A DNA stretch of 27,795 bases from an uncultured Bacteroidales bacterium (GTDB lineage Bacteria > Bacteroidota > Bacteroidia > Bacteroidales > Paludibacteraceae), in assembly GCA_937901025.1 (NCBI GenBank), contig CALCGR010000136.1:1-27795 (forward strand), read 5' to 3'. The translations under genes and the position numbers were made by a program. Each line of letters starts with the position of its first letter. The first letter of the stretch is position 1. The notes under the pieces were generated by a model, which was not told the DNA's origin, searched no databases, and worked only from the letters and a program-made list of their open reading frames with translations. Of this stretch, positions 1 through 7,908 are shown piece by piece.

Positions 1-676
1 AGGTGATACCGTCAATGGCGAAATTGAGCATCTTACGTAACGTATATTTACTCTCGCCCGCAAAGCGGTCTAACACATTAAACCTCACTTCGCACTCCTT
101 AAAACCTAAGGTCCTTACCATCCCGCGAATAAAGATATTACGCTCCGGATAACTAACCAACGCCTGCGCAGCCCGACTGCTCAGCAACCGATAGTCGGCG
201 TGATTGGGGATGATATCTACCCCCATCGTCGTCATCAGCTTATAAAACCCTAACGCACTTTTTTTCTTGAACCATCCGTCCGTAGCGCGGTCGTTGCGTA
301 CACCATAGACCACTTCGTACCCCTCGTGATACTTCTCCACCATCGTCTCTATCGTGTTGATGTCGTGCTGCAGGTCCGCATCAATCGATACCATCGCGTC
401 GCACTTATCCGCGGCCCACTCGTAACCTGCCCATAGGGCATATTGGTGACCTACGTTGTGCGCTAACTTGAGCCCGTGTACAAAAGCGTACTGCTTACTC
501 AGCTCCTCGATGATAGCCCAGGTGTTGTCCTTGCTACCGTCGTCTACGAATAAGATCTCGCACTCCTTCGCTTGCTTGTGCTCTTCGATGCGCTTAATCA
601 CTACGGCGAGTTGCTTGGCGGTCTCCCGTAACACTAACTCCTCGTTATAACAGGGAATGACAATGATTAGTTTCAT
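1..676 (-). CDS. GT2 family glycosyltransferase, DPM1/GtrB-like (3' end outside window)
   Basis: The frame opens at an ATG ending at 676 and stays open to the window edge, giving 225 residues (MKLIIVIPCYNEE...). Visible GT-A features are the N-terminal PCYNEE, a nucleotide-binding DDGS near residues 45-48, DADLQ near 99-103, and an FIRGM...RFAGESKY stretch near 182-211 typical of bacterial DPM1-like enzymes. This family transfers a sugar from a nucleotide donor to polyprenyl phosphate at the inner membrane. The expected pair of C-terminal membrane helices would start at about FAIDGIT, where the window ends. The ATG shares an ATGA overlap with the stop of the deacetylase gene, so the two are probably translationally coupled. 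With the neighbouring deacetylase and GtrA-like protein it suggests a lipid-linked sugar module. The sugar cannot be read from the sequence. Confidence 0.88.
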   Translation of the reverse strand, partial: MKLIIVIPCYNEELVLRETAKQLAVVIKRIEEHKQAKECEILFVDDGSKDNTWAIIEELSKQYAFVHGLKLAHNVGHQYALWAGYEWAADKCDAMVSIDADLQHDINTIETMVEKYHEGYEVVYGVRNDRATDGWFKKKSALGFYKLMTTMGVDIIPNHADYRLLSSRAAQALVSYPERNIFIRGMVRTLGFKECEVRFNVLDRFAGESKYTLRKMLNFAIDGIT

Positions 677-1467
677 ATTTTTTTCCATTGTTTTGCAAAT
701 GCAGCATACGTAATAAACTCCGCCCCGTCTTTTTGCAGGGCCTCAATCAATCGACTCAGTCGCTGCTCCATCTTCTTTCCCGCATTATGGCCGATGATAT
801 ACGGCACCCCGTAGGCGGGTACGCCTAAGATATGATAGAACTCCCAGGGATGGAAATACGTATTGAAATACCCGTCATGATGCAGCGTGCGTTTCACCAG
901 CGCGATATAGAGTCCCATCGGCAGGTGGTGCGCCGACAACCAGAACAGCGGGAAGCGCAGCCACGGCGTCACCGAGGCGGGAATCTGTATAATCCCGTCC
1001 TTCATAAACGGCGTGCGGGACACATTGAGGTGCATATACCGCCCGGGGATAAAAGCGGGATTGATGGAACTGTTATATTCGTATCCTTCCTTCAATAACG
1101 TGGCATCATCTACGGCGAACATCCTCGGTTGACGGTAGCCCCTAATCTTCACCTTAAACTGTTGCTCTAAAATCTGCTTCGACGCTATCACGTGCTGCGG
1201 CTGCGGGTTCCCGTGGTCACATCCGTGGGAGGCCATCTCGTGACCCTCCTCAATGATACGTTTGCCTATCTCGGGGGCACCTAACAGTAACTTCGTGGTG
1301 CAATAGAACGTAGCGACCACGCCGTGCGCCTTCAAGATGTCCAGCACCTTGAAGATACCTTCCTTCGATACCCTGATCTGCTCCTCGTCGGGAATGATCT
1401 TCCCTTGCTCGCGGGGGATATCGAACTCCTCCGTGTCGAAACTGAGCATTACATAGCTCTTCTTCAT
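673..1467 (-). CDS. Polysaccharide deacetylase (NodB fold), probably cytoplasmic
   Basis: A 264-residue protein with a carbohydrate esterase 4/NodB-type pattern: an SFDTEE motif 1 with Asp11, a His81-x3-His85 metal pair in SHGCDH, an RQP motif 3 near 112-114, and a late His206 in YFHPWEF. These would bind a divalent metal and remove an N-acyl group from a sugar. There is no signal peptide, so it probably acts at the cytosolic face, as ArnD-type deformylases act on a lipid-linked sugar. Length is normal for a single-domain enzyme. It lies 1 bp after the GtrA-like gene and overlaps the glycosyltransferase by 4 bp. By analogy with ArnC/ArnD, or FlmF2/NaxD, the substrate may be a polyprenyl-phosphate-linked acylated amino sugar; that is inference from context. 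Confidence 0.85.
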   Translation of the reverse strand: MKKSYVMLSFDTEEFDIPREQGKIIPDEEQIRVSKEGIFKVLDILKAHGVVATFYCTTKLLLGAPEIGKRIIEEGHEMASHGCDHGNPQPQHVIASKQILEQQFKVKIRGYRQPRMFAVDDATLLKEGYEYNSSINPAFIPGRYMHLNVSRTPFMKDGIIQIPASVTPWLRFPLFWLSAHHLPMGLYIALVKRTLHHDGYFNTYFHPWEFYHILGVPAYGVPYIIGHNAGKKMEQRLSRLIEALQKDGAEFITYAAFAKQWKKI

Positions 1468-1468
1468 A

Positions 1469-1876
1469 TCATAGTTTTTTAAAAGCCGTCCTAACCAATA
1501 CGAAATTCACCGGTACGGCAATCATCAGCACCAGCGGGAAAGTCAGCCAATCCGGTACGCCTAACCATAAGTACAGGTTCAGCAGCCCCATATGTAGCAA
1601 GTAATTGATGCCGTGCGACACCAGGAACCCTGTGCCCCGTTTCACCGATAACCGCTCGCGGAAAGTGAAGCGCGCTGTCAGCACCATATTGCAAACCAGA
1701 CTCACCCCGTACCCGATCGTATACGCTACGTTCGCCTTTACCCCTACACCGTTCGCTAAGGTGATATCCATCCCCATCGCCCGGAGCAGCAGCAGGTACA
1801 ACCCGTAATGGATCGCGGCGGCAATACACCCTACAATAGCAAAGCGTATAAACTCCCTCGTCGTGGGATTCGTCAT
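1469..1876 (-). CDS. GtrA-like small membrane flippase
   Basis: A 135-residue protein with four hydrophobic helices, beginning MTNPTTREFIRFAIVGCIAA. The REFIRFAIVG start and FTFRER between helices 2 and 3 are typical of GtrA/DPMS-like proteins, which are proposed to flip polyprenyl-phosphate sugars across the inner membrane. An upstream in-frame ATG at 1930 would add 18 residues, but it lies inside the barrel gene. The ATG at 1876 overlaps that gene's stop in a TAATG junction and matches the family N-terminus, so it is preferred. Together with the deacetylase and DPM1-like transferase downstream it forms a compact charge, deacetylate and flip set. Confidence 0.85.
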   Translation of the reverse strand: MTNPTTREFIRFAIVGCIAAAIHYGLYLLLLRAMGMDITLANGVGVKANVAYTIGYGVSLVCNMVLTARFTFRERLSVKRGTGFLVSHGINYLLHMGLLNLYLWLGVPDWLTFPLVLMIAVPVNFVLVRTAFKKL

Positions 1877-4368
1877 TATTGTTTCTCTAATCCTACGCAT
1901 ACTTTCATGTTCAATCCGCGCGGTACGCATAACTGCAACGCATAGCGGTGACCCGGCAGGTCTTTACCCGTCTCCGGGAAGTAATCAAACGTATATTCAT
2001 TGAGCTCCGTTCCTAAGTCAAACAGGTTGTAACACGTCACCTCCGCCGAGAAAGGTACTCCCTTAATCAACCCGCGATAACGCAAACGCAGATCGAAATT
2101 AAAGAACGAGTCTTTGCGTTCGCCGAAGTTCGCATCCACCGGGTTATCACCCCTCGTACAAGCGTTCCATAGTACCGCCTGCGTATCCCCTGCCGCATTC
2201 GTGTATAAACGGGACACATACTGATTAAACGGCGTTCCGTCCCGGAACTTCCCGTGGAAAGTGAGTTGCCAGTTCTTGGTGATATTCACGCCGAGTTGCA
2301 ACCGTAAGATAAACGCCTTGTCCTGGTCCAACCGACCCAAACTGCGGGTCGAGGCATTGGTCTGGTGCATATTGCCGTCGATCTGCGTGTTATTGATGCG
2401 CGCCGTCGATTCGCTGAGCGCATAGATATCGTTCGAGATTACACCGCTACCGAAGGCCGACACACCGCTCACGCATAGACTCTGCCATCCCAGCGAGAAG
2501 AAGACTTTCTTACCGTTATACGCATACTTAATCTCGTTCGAGGCAAAGAACGGGGTGTTGAATAAGAACTTATCCCCCGCGAGCGGTGCTTGCGTCACCT
2601 TATAATGTTTCTCCCCCTCCGGCATCGTATAGACTTGATACGCCGTGTGCGGCTCGTCGTATTCGTTGCAGTCAAGACCTACCCCTTGGTCGTAGGCGGG
2701 ATCGGTATACACCGTTGTCCAGGTGTGGTAGTATTTCTTCACACTCGTGAGGATACTGATCTCGTGCCGCTCGGCAATCGTAAAGCGGAAGGGGATGTCC
2801 AACATGAAATATTGCGGCTGCTGCAACCCCTTATCCCACTGATGATACTTACCTCCCGTCGTGGTCAATAAGTTCCCGCTATGCTGATAGTTCACGTTCG
2901 CGTTCATGTAGTCGTCCGACATAAACAGCACCTCATCGTAACTATACCTCGTGCGGTAGTTGCCCACCACCACGTCGGCTTGAAACCACTTACAAGGCTG
3001 CATATGTACCCCTACCATCGCCTCCCACGAGGGGGTGACCAGCGACTTACCATGACCCAATATCATTCCGTCTACCGTAAACGCCGCCATGCCGCTCAGC
3101 GTTAACCACGGCAACGCCTGCCACTCGGCATTGAGCGAGAAAGCATTCTCCAGCATCCCGGCCGAGAACGCATTCGCCGTCCAGTTATATCGGTAGAGGT
3201 CCGTGCGGGGCTGACCGCTCAGGTTCTGATAGTAGAGGTCGTTATGCCATTCGCCCACCGTCGGCGAGAAATGCATAAACGTATTAAACCCGTCGATATT
3301 AAAACTAAGCCATGGTAAGATTCGGTAGTCGTAGTTCACCGACCAGTTCAACTCCGCCGTCTTACCGTCCGCGTACCAGGGCTCGAAACTCTCGCCATCC
3401 TGGTCCACTACGTTGCGCTCAAACTCCAACTCGTTATGGTTCACCTCGTGATACGCAAACGTCAGTCCCGTCGTCAGACGTCCGTGCTCGTTCCAGTCTT
3501 TCTTACCGTACATCGAGGCGTTATACGACCGCTGCTTGGCCAGCTCGTTGGCGTTGTAGTAAAACTCCGAATACATGTCCCCGCGTTGCTGTACGGAGAA
3601 GAGGAAATATAAATCATCCACCGCCTCATTCTTCGGTAGCGGTAAGCGACCGTCCAACTGCACTTTGAAATAGTCGGCATTGAATGTCCCGCAGAGACCT
3701 TGATAATCCAGATTCAGGTGTTGCCTTACCCCGTAGTTCGCATACGCGTGCCAATAGGAGGTCTGACCAAAGGCCCGTATCCCGTACACGGCCTCCAACT
3801 GTCCCGTCCCAATCTGATGCATACGCGTGGAGCGCGAGTCCCATTCGGCACCGGCTTGGTGGGTAGGGTAGAGACGGGAGACCGCCGTCGCATGCGACAC
3901 GGCCTCGTGCAACTCTTTCATACCGGGGAACAATCCCCCTAATCCTCCTACGTTACCCGTCAGACTCACGCGACTCAATCGACTCTCGTCCGTCTCGAAT
4001 CGTAAGGTCCCGCGGTGATAGTCGAGGGCCAGACTGTTCTCCGTCAGGTCTAAGCGATAGAGCGTGCTGCCCGTCAGGAAACGACTGTCCACTCGGAATC
4101 CGTTCACGTAATACTTATTCCATTTCCACGAGTTACCTTGTACCGAAAAAACCATCTGCTCCGGCAAACCCCAGTCACCTGTGGTCTCCGTCTGATAGAG
4201 CACATAATCGGAGTAGTTATCCAAGTAGTGCTGCACCTCTCCCTGCTGATACCATTCCCGGAACCATTCGCTCTTGACACTGTCTACACCAAAATGCGCA
4301 AAAGCCTCAGCTTGTGCAACCAAACTGAGACTTATTCCTACTATCGCTAAACCGATTCGTTTCATCAT
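1876..4368 (-). CDS. Outer-membrane beta-barrel protein, TonB-receptor-like, of unknown function
   Basis: An 830-residue protein with a Sec signal peptide (positively charged start, hydrophobic core, AQA near residue 20). The rest is dominated by alternating aromatic and polar strands with tight turns, as in large outer-membrane barrels. Residues of about 100-150 (around KYYVNGFRVDS) weakly resemble a TonB-receptor plug. I see no carboxypeptidase-like N-terminal domain and no clear TonB box. The C-terminus ends GLEKQ rather than in an aromatic residue. The gene starts inside the dnaJ stop (ATGATG overlapping TGA) and ends in a TAATG overlap with the GtrA-like gene, so it is co-transcribed with both. 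The substrate is unknown; the downstream sugar genes suggest envelope glycan biology, but this is inference. An ATG at 4365 is an equally possible start. Confidence 0.72.
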   Translation of the reverse strand: MMKRIGLAIVGISLSLVAQAEAFAHFGVDSVKSEWFREWYQQGEVQHYLDNYSDYVLYQTETTGDWGLPEQMVFSVQGNSWKWNKYYVNGFRVDSRFLTGSTLYRLDLTENSLALDYHRGTLRFETDESRLSRVSLTGNVGGLGGLFPGMKELHEAVSHATAVSRLYPTHQAGAEWDSRSTRMHQIGTGQLEAVYGIRAFGQTSYWHAYANYGVRQHLNLDYQGLCGTFNADYFKVQLDGRLPLPKNEAVDDLYFLFSVQQRGDMYSEFYYNANELAKQRSYNASMYGKKDWNEHGRLTTGLTFAYHEVNHNELEFERNVVDQDGESFEPWYADGKTAELNWSVNYDYRILPWLSFNIDGFNTFMHFSPTVGEWHNDLYYQNLSGQPRTDLYRYNWTANAFSAGMLENAFSLNAEWQALPWLTLSGMAAFTVDGMILGHGKSLVTPSWEAMVGVHMQPCKWFQADVVVGNYRTRYSYDEVLFMSDDYMNANVNYQHSGNLLTTTGGKYHQWDKGLQQPQYFMLDIPFRFTIAERHEISILTSVKKYYHTWTTVYTDPAYDQGVGLDCNEYDEPHTAYQVYTMPEGEKHYKVTQAPLAGDKFLFNTPFFASNEIKYAYNGKKVFFSLGWQSLCVSGVSAFGSGVISNDIYALSESTARINNTQIDGNMHQTNASTRSLGRLDQDKAFILRLQLGVNITKNWQLTFHGKFRDGTPFNQYVSRLYTNAAGDTQAVLWNACTRGDNPVDANFGERKDSFFNFDLRLRYRGLIKGVPFSAEVTCYNLFDLGTELNEYTFDYFPETGKDLPGHRYALQLCVPRGLNMKVCVGLEKQ

Positions 4369-5525
4369 CCAAAGAGGTTCTTAAAAAAATTCTTCTTATC
4401 GCTGCTGCCCGGAGCGATGTTCTCACTCGTCTGCAGTTTCTCTATCATCTCTTTCTCCTCCTTGTTGAGGTGCTCGGGGATATATACCCCTACGTTGATC
4501 AGCAAGTCCCCTGTACCATACTGCCGTGCATACGAGTCGATGATCGGCAAACCCTTGCCCTTCATCCGTAGCACTTTTCCCGGCTGCGTCCCCGGCGAGA
4601 TGGTGATCTTCGCTTCGCCCTCCAGGGTGGGGATTACTACCTTCCCGCCTAAGATTGCCGTCGGCACATCCAACAGCAGGTTGTATATCAGGTTCTCACC
4701 CTCGCGAATGAGGTTCGCATCTTCTTCTTCCTCGATGAGCACCAGCAGGTTCCCCGGTACACCGCCGTGCGGGGCGGCATTGCCCTTACCCTGGATGGGA
4801 ATCTCCATACCGCCGGCTACGCCTGCGGGGATATGAATCGTGATGATCTCCTCATCCCGTACGACGCCCTCGCCGTTGCAGTGAGGACATTTGTTCTCGA
4901 TGATCGTTCCTTCGCCGTGACAGGTCGGACAAGCCTCCTGTACTTGCATCATCCCGAACATACTGCGTTGGGCGCGAACGACCCTACCCGTACCGTGGCA
5001 GGTCGAACAGGTCTGCGTGCGACCGTCCGCACTGCCCGTACCGTTACAGTGGCTGCAAGGAACGAGTTTGCGTACCTTGATCTTCTTCTCTACACCCGTG
5101 GCTATCTCCGCGAGCGTGAGTTTCACTTTCACGCGTAAGTCCGTACCCCTGCGGGTGCGTGTGCGACTGCTGCCGCCACCGAAGAACGAACTGAAACCTC
5201 CCATGTTTCCGCCCATTCCCCAACTCTCGAACAAATCGCCGAACTGCGAGAAGATATCTTCCATCGTGAAACCGCCGCCACTGAAGCCGCCGGCACCACC
5301 CATACCCGCGTGACCAAACTGGTCATAGCGTTGTTTCTTCTGCGGGTCGGACAACACTTCGTAAGCCTCTGCGGCTTCCTTGAACTTCTCCTCGGCCTCT
5401 TTGTCCCCCGGGTTCTTGTCGGGGTGATACTGTATCGCTTTCTGGCGATACGCCTTTTTTATCTGATCTGCGGAAGCGTTCTTATCCACTCCCAGCACTT
5501 CATAATAATCTCTTTTCTCTGCCAT
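4365..5525 (-). CDS. dnaJ: Chaperone DnaJ (Hsp40)
   Basis: A 386-residue type I J-protein that stimulates DnaK ATPase and delivers unfolded clients. The order is complete: J domain with HPD at about residues 34-36, a Gly/Phe-rich region (about 70-120), four CxxCxGxG zinc repeats beginning near Cys157, Cys173, Cys199 and Cys213, then the C-terminal substrate-binding domains. It follows grpE, as in many Bacteroidetes; dnaK is not in the window. Its TGA stop overlaps the start of the outer-membrane barrel gene, an unusual downstream partner. No CIRCE-type operator was seen upstream. Confidence 0.98.
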   Translation of the reverse strand: MAEKRDYYEVLGVDKNASADQIKKAYRQKAIQYHPDKNPGDKEAEEKFKEAAEAYEVLSDPQKKQRYDQFGHAGMGGAGGFSGGGFTMEDIFSQFGDLFESWGMGGNMGGFSSFFGGGSSRTRTRRGTDLRVKVKLTLAEIATGVEKKIKVRKLVPCSHCNGTGSADGRTQTCSTCHGTGRVVRAQRSMFGMMQVQEACPTCHGEGTIIENKCPHCNGEGVVRDEEIITIHIPAGVAGGMEIPIQGKGNAAPHGGVPGNLLVLIEEEEDANLIREGENLIYNLLLDVPTAILGGKVVIPTLEGEAKITISPGTQPGKVLRMKGKGLPIIDSYARQYGTGDLLINVGVYIPEHLNKEEKEMIEKLQTSENIAPGSSDKKNFFKNLFG

Positions 5526-5545
5526 AATCGTATAATTTTAACACC

Positions 5546-5585
5546 CTACTCCTCTACTCCTCTACTCCTCTACTCCTCTACTCCC
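5546..5585. repeat. 8-bp tandem repeat (CTACTCCT, five units) between grpE and dnaJ
   Basis: Five adjacent units of CTACTCCT start at 5546, 5554, 5562, 5570 and 5578; the last reads CTACTCCC. On the coding strand the array supplies the TAG stop of grpE and fills most of the 52-bp gap to dnaJ. The same 8-mer family, in the opposite orientation relative to transcription, lies inside the miaB reading frame at 16513-16541. Confidence 0.95.
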
Positions 5586-6045
5586 CAACCACAACTTTCG
5601 CAAAGCGAATCACTTTCTCGCCTAACTTATACCCTTTCTGTGTGCAATCGATGATCTTGCCTTTCTTCTCCTCCCCTGCGGCGAAGGTGGTCACGGCTTC
5701 GTGCAGGTCGGTATTGAAATCCGCATCGGTGGTGTCGATCACCGTCACTTTGTTGTTCTCCAGGAACGATAGGAACTTCGAATAAATCAGGTTCACTCCT
5801 TCCTTCAGGGCCGCTACGTCTTCCGACTTGTTCACGGCTTCCATCGCGCGTTCCAGGTCGTCTACGAGGGGTAACATATCCTTGAAGATCCGCTCTCCCG
5901 CGGTCTCCATTAACTCTAACTTCTCTTTGTTCGTACGGCGACGGTAGTTCTCAAACTCCGCCATCATCCGTAACTGCTTGTCATTGAGTTCGGCCACCTG
6001 TGCCGTCAACTCTTCTACTTGTTTGTTATTTCCTTTCTTACTCAT
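5578..6045 (-). CDS. grpE: Nucleotide exchange factor GrpE
   Basis: A 155-residue protein with the GrpE layout: a long N-terminal coiled coil (about 5-50) including AEFENYRRRT, the PLVDDLERAM segment, and the C-terminal beta domain ending GYKLGEKVIRFAKVVVGE. It releases ADP from DnaK and works with DnaJ, encoded 52 bp downstream. It is somewhat shorter than typical GrpE because the acidic N-terminal tail is reduced. The TAG stop is formed by the first unit of an 8-bp tandem repeat. The leader is A-rich with no strong Shine-Dalgarno site. Confidence 0.97.
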   Translation of the reverse strand: MSKKGNNKQVEELTAQVAELNDKQLRMMAEFENYRRRTNKEKLELMETAGERIFKDMLPLVDDLERAMEAVNKSEDVAALKEGVNLIYSKFLSFLENNKVTVIDTTDADFNTDLHEAVTTFAAGEEKKGKIIDCTQKGYKLGEKVIRFAKVVVGE

Positions 6046-6061
6046 AATCTAAAAAAAATCT

Positions 6062-6082
6062 TCAATCCTCAATCCTCAATCT
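6062..6082. repeat. 7-bp tandem repeat upstream of grpE
   Basis: Three adjacent units TCAATCC, TCAATCC, TCAATCT (GATTGAR on the coding strand) lie in the 67-bp gap between the HAD gene and grpE. A small perfect hairpin (ATGCC-AAA-GGCAT, 6085-6097) follows. The same GATTGAA unit recurs at 22712-22739. Confidence 0.85.
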
Positions 6083-6112
6083 TCATGCCAAAGGCATTTC
6101 ACTGCCATTTTG

Positions 6113-6865
6113 TCACAAAATCTCTGCCACTTCTGCCAAACTCCTGACCTTATACGTGGCAGTCTTGCTCTCGTCCTGCATCGTTTCCTCGTCCCGACAG
6201 ATATAGATCTGCTCTATCCCGAAGTTCTTTGCTCCCTCGATGTCGCTTCCGTATCCGTCCCCGATGAGGATGATCTCGTCCTTGGTTACGGGCTGCTTGC
6301 CGGCGGCGATGCGTGCTTTGTTCGTGCGCTCGAGTGCGATGGTAAAGAACCGCGGGTCGGGTTTATTCACCCCTGCCTCCTCGCTCATCACCATCTCCAG
6401 GAACCGGTCCCGTATGCCCGACTCGTTCACCTTGTCGTACTGTACGTCCGTAAACCCGTTACTGACAATCACGAGGTCGTATTTCGTGCGTAGGTAGTCC
6501 ACGGTCTCCTTCGCTCCCGGCAGCAGCTGCGCAAACTGATTGGTCAGTTTGAGGAACTCCTGACATACCGTATCCGCGAGGGCCTGTAGGGGCTTGGATT
6601 GGTAGAGCAGTTCGCCTCCGCCCAGGGCTTGTACCAGGGGGTAGAGGGTGAAGTCGCGCGCCAGGAACTCTTTCGTCACCCGTCCGGCAGCGTATTCGGC
6701 CCATAGCCAAGCGTTGTGTTCCTGATAGGCGGCGAAGTAGTCTTCGAATTGTGGCCAGAACTCCACAAAGTGATGTTTGTCGTACACCTCCTGCTGTGCC
6801 CTGATAGCGGATGTCGTCCAATCCCCTATCGTATCATCCCAGTCTATAAATATTACCTTCTTCAT
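6113..6865 (-). CDS. HAD-family hydrolase, YjjG-like nucleotidase
   Basis: A 250-residue haloacid dehalogenase superfamily phosphatase. Motif I is DWDDT (Asp8 nucleophile, Asp10), motif II is the Ser in VSNGF (near residue 132), motif III is the Lys in NKPDP, and motif IV is GDGYGSD. An alpha-helical cap lies between motifs I and II. Length and motifs fit the YjjG/YfnB group of 5'-nucleotidases, but HAD substrate prediction is weak. A TTG one codon upstream (6868) is possible; the ATG at 6865 fits MKKVIFIDWDDT better. It sits 29 bp after ruvB, and the gap is filled by a 7-mer repeat that also supplies purine-rich sequence ahead of the start. Confidence 0.85.
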   Translation of the reverse strand: MKKVIFIDWDDTIGDWTTSAIRAQQEVYDKHHFVEFWPQFEDYFAAYQEHNAWLWAEYAAGRVTKEFLARDFTLYPLVQALGGGELLYQSKPLQALADTVCQEFLKLTNQFAQLLPGAKETVDYLRTKYDLVIVSNGFTDVQYDKVNESGIRDRFLEMVMSEEAGVNKPDPRFFTIALERTNKARIAAGKQPVTKDEIILIGDGYGSDIEGAKNFGIEQIYICRDEETMQDESKTATYKVRSLAEVAEIL

Positions 6866-6893
6866 CAATTCCTCATTCCTATTTCCTCATTCC
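6866..6893. repeat. 7-bp tandem repeat between ruvB and the HAD gene
   Basis: Four 7-bp units on the plus strand: CAATTCC, TCATTCC, TATTTCC, TCATTCC. On the coding strand these read GGAATGA-like units that begin just after the ruvB TAA stop and end one base before the HAD ATG. The GGAATGA unit is the same one found in frame inside the upstream ATPase gene at 8310-8351. Confidence 0.85.
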
Positions 6894-6894
6894 T

Positions 6895-7908
6895 TTAGAA
6901 CAGTTCCCCTTGCTTGGTCAAGGGAACTTTCCCCAGGTGCTTGTACGCGAGCTCCGTCACTTCCCTTCCGCGGGGGGTGCGTTTGATGAACCCTTCCTTC
7001 ACGAGGAACGGCTCGTACACATCCTCTATCGTCCCGGCATCCTCACCCATCGCCATCGCGATGTTATTCAGTCCTACCGGTCCGCCCTTGAACTTATCCA
7101 TGATCGTGAGCAGGAGTTTGTTATCTATCTCATCCAATCCGTACGTGTCGATATTCAGGCTCTCTAACGCATAGCGGGCGATGGTGATGTCTATCTTTCC
7201 GTCCCCCTTCACTTGTGCAAAGTCGCGTACGCGTCGCAGCAATGCATTCGCTACGCGGGGCGTGCCTCTACTGCGGCGGGCGATCTCCGAGGCGGCCTTA
7301 CTGTCGATGTCGATGCCTAAGAGCTTCGCCGACCGGGCCACGATACCCGATAGTATGTTGGCATCGTAGTATTCCAGGTGGCAGTTGATACCGAACCTCG
7401 CCCGTAACGGGGAGGTCAGCAGACCCGACCGGGTGGTAGCGCCGATGAGCGTGAAGTGATTCAGGTCGATCTGTATCGTGCGGGCCGAGGGACCTTTATC
7501 GATCATGATGTCGATGCGGTAATCCTCCATCGCGGAATACAGGTACTCCTCCACTACGGGCGACAGCCGGTGTATCTCGTCAATAAACAGCACATCGTTC
7601 GGCTCCAGCGAGGTCAGCAGTCCGGCCAGGTCGCCCGGTTTATCCAGCACGGGACCGGACGTCACCTTAAACCCTACGCCTAACTCATTGGCGATGATGT
7701 TCGACAGCGTGGTCTTGCCTAAGCCCGGAGGGCCGAACAGCAGCACGTGGTCCAGACTCTCGTGACGCATCCGTGCGGCTTCGACGAAGATCTTGAGGTT
7801 ACTCACGATCTTACTCTGTCCCGCAAAGTCGTCAAACCGTAACGGCCTCAACGCGTTGTCTTGTTCTTTCTCATTGAGCTGAGAATGTATATCAAATTCA
7901 TTTTCCAT
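6895..7908 (-). CDS. ruvB: Holliday junction branch migration helicase RuvB
   Basis: A 337-residue AAA+ motor that works with RuvA and RuvC at recombination junctions. Visible features are the entry motif RPLRFDDFAGQ, Walker A GPPGLGKTT (59-67), Walker B LFIDE (Asp110, Glu111), sensor GATTRSG (156-162), the arginine-finger region PLRARFG (167-173), and the C-terminal winged helix with RTPRGRE. Length matches the family. Its start overlaps the end of the GldA-like gene by 11 bp, so it is probably translationally coupled to that ATPase. ruvA and ruvC are not in the window. Confidence 0.98.
   Translation of the reverse strand: MENEFDIHSQLNEKEQDNALRPLRFDDFAGQSKIVSNLKIFVEAARMRHESLDHVLLFGPPGLGKTTLSNIIANELGVGFKVTSGPVLDKPGDLAGLLTSLEPNDVLFIDEIHRLSPVVEEYLYSAMEDYRIDIMIDKGPSARTIQIDLNHFTLIGATTRSGLLTSPLRARFGINCHLEYYDANILSGIVARSAKLLGIDIDSKAASEIARRSRGTPRVANALLRRVRDFAQVKGDGKIDITIARYALESLNIDTYGLDEIDNKLLLTIMDKFKGGPVGLNNIAMAMGEDAGTIEDVYEPFLVKEGFIKRTPRGREVTELAYKHLGKVPLTKQGELF

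Noticed and set aside
5546..5585. Possible CRISPR-like array
   Set aside because: The 8-bp units are directly adjacent with no spacers, so this is a simple tandem repeat.
6085..6097. Heat-shock operator ahead of grpE
   Set aside because: The ATGCC-AAA-GGCAT hairpin is far too short and does not match the CIRCE consensus.
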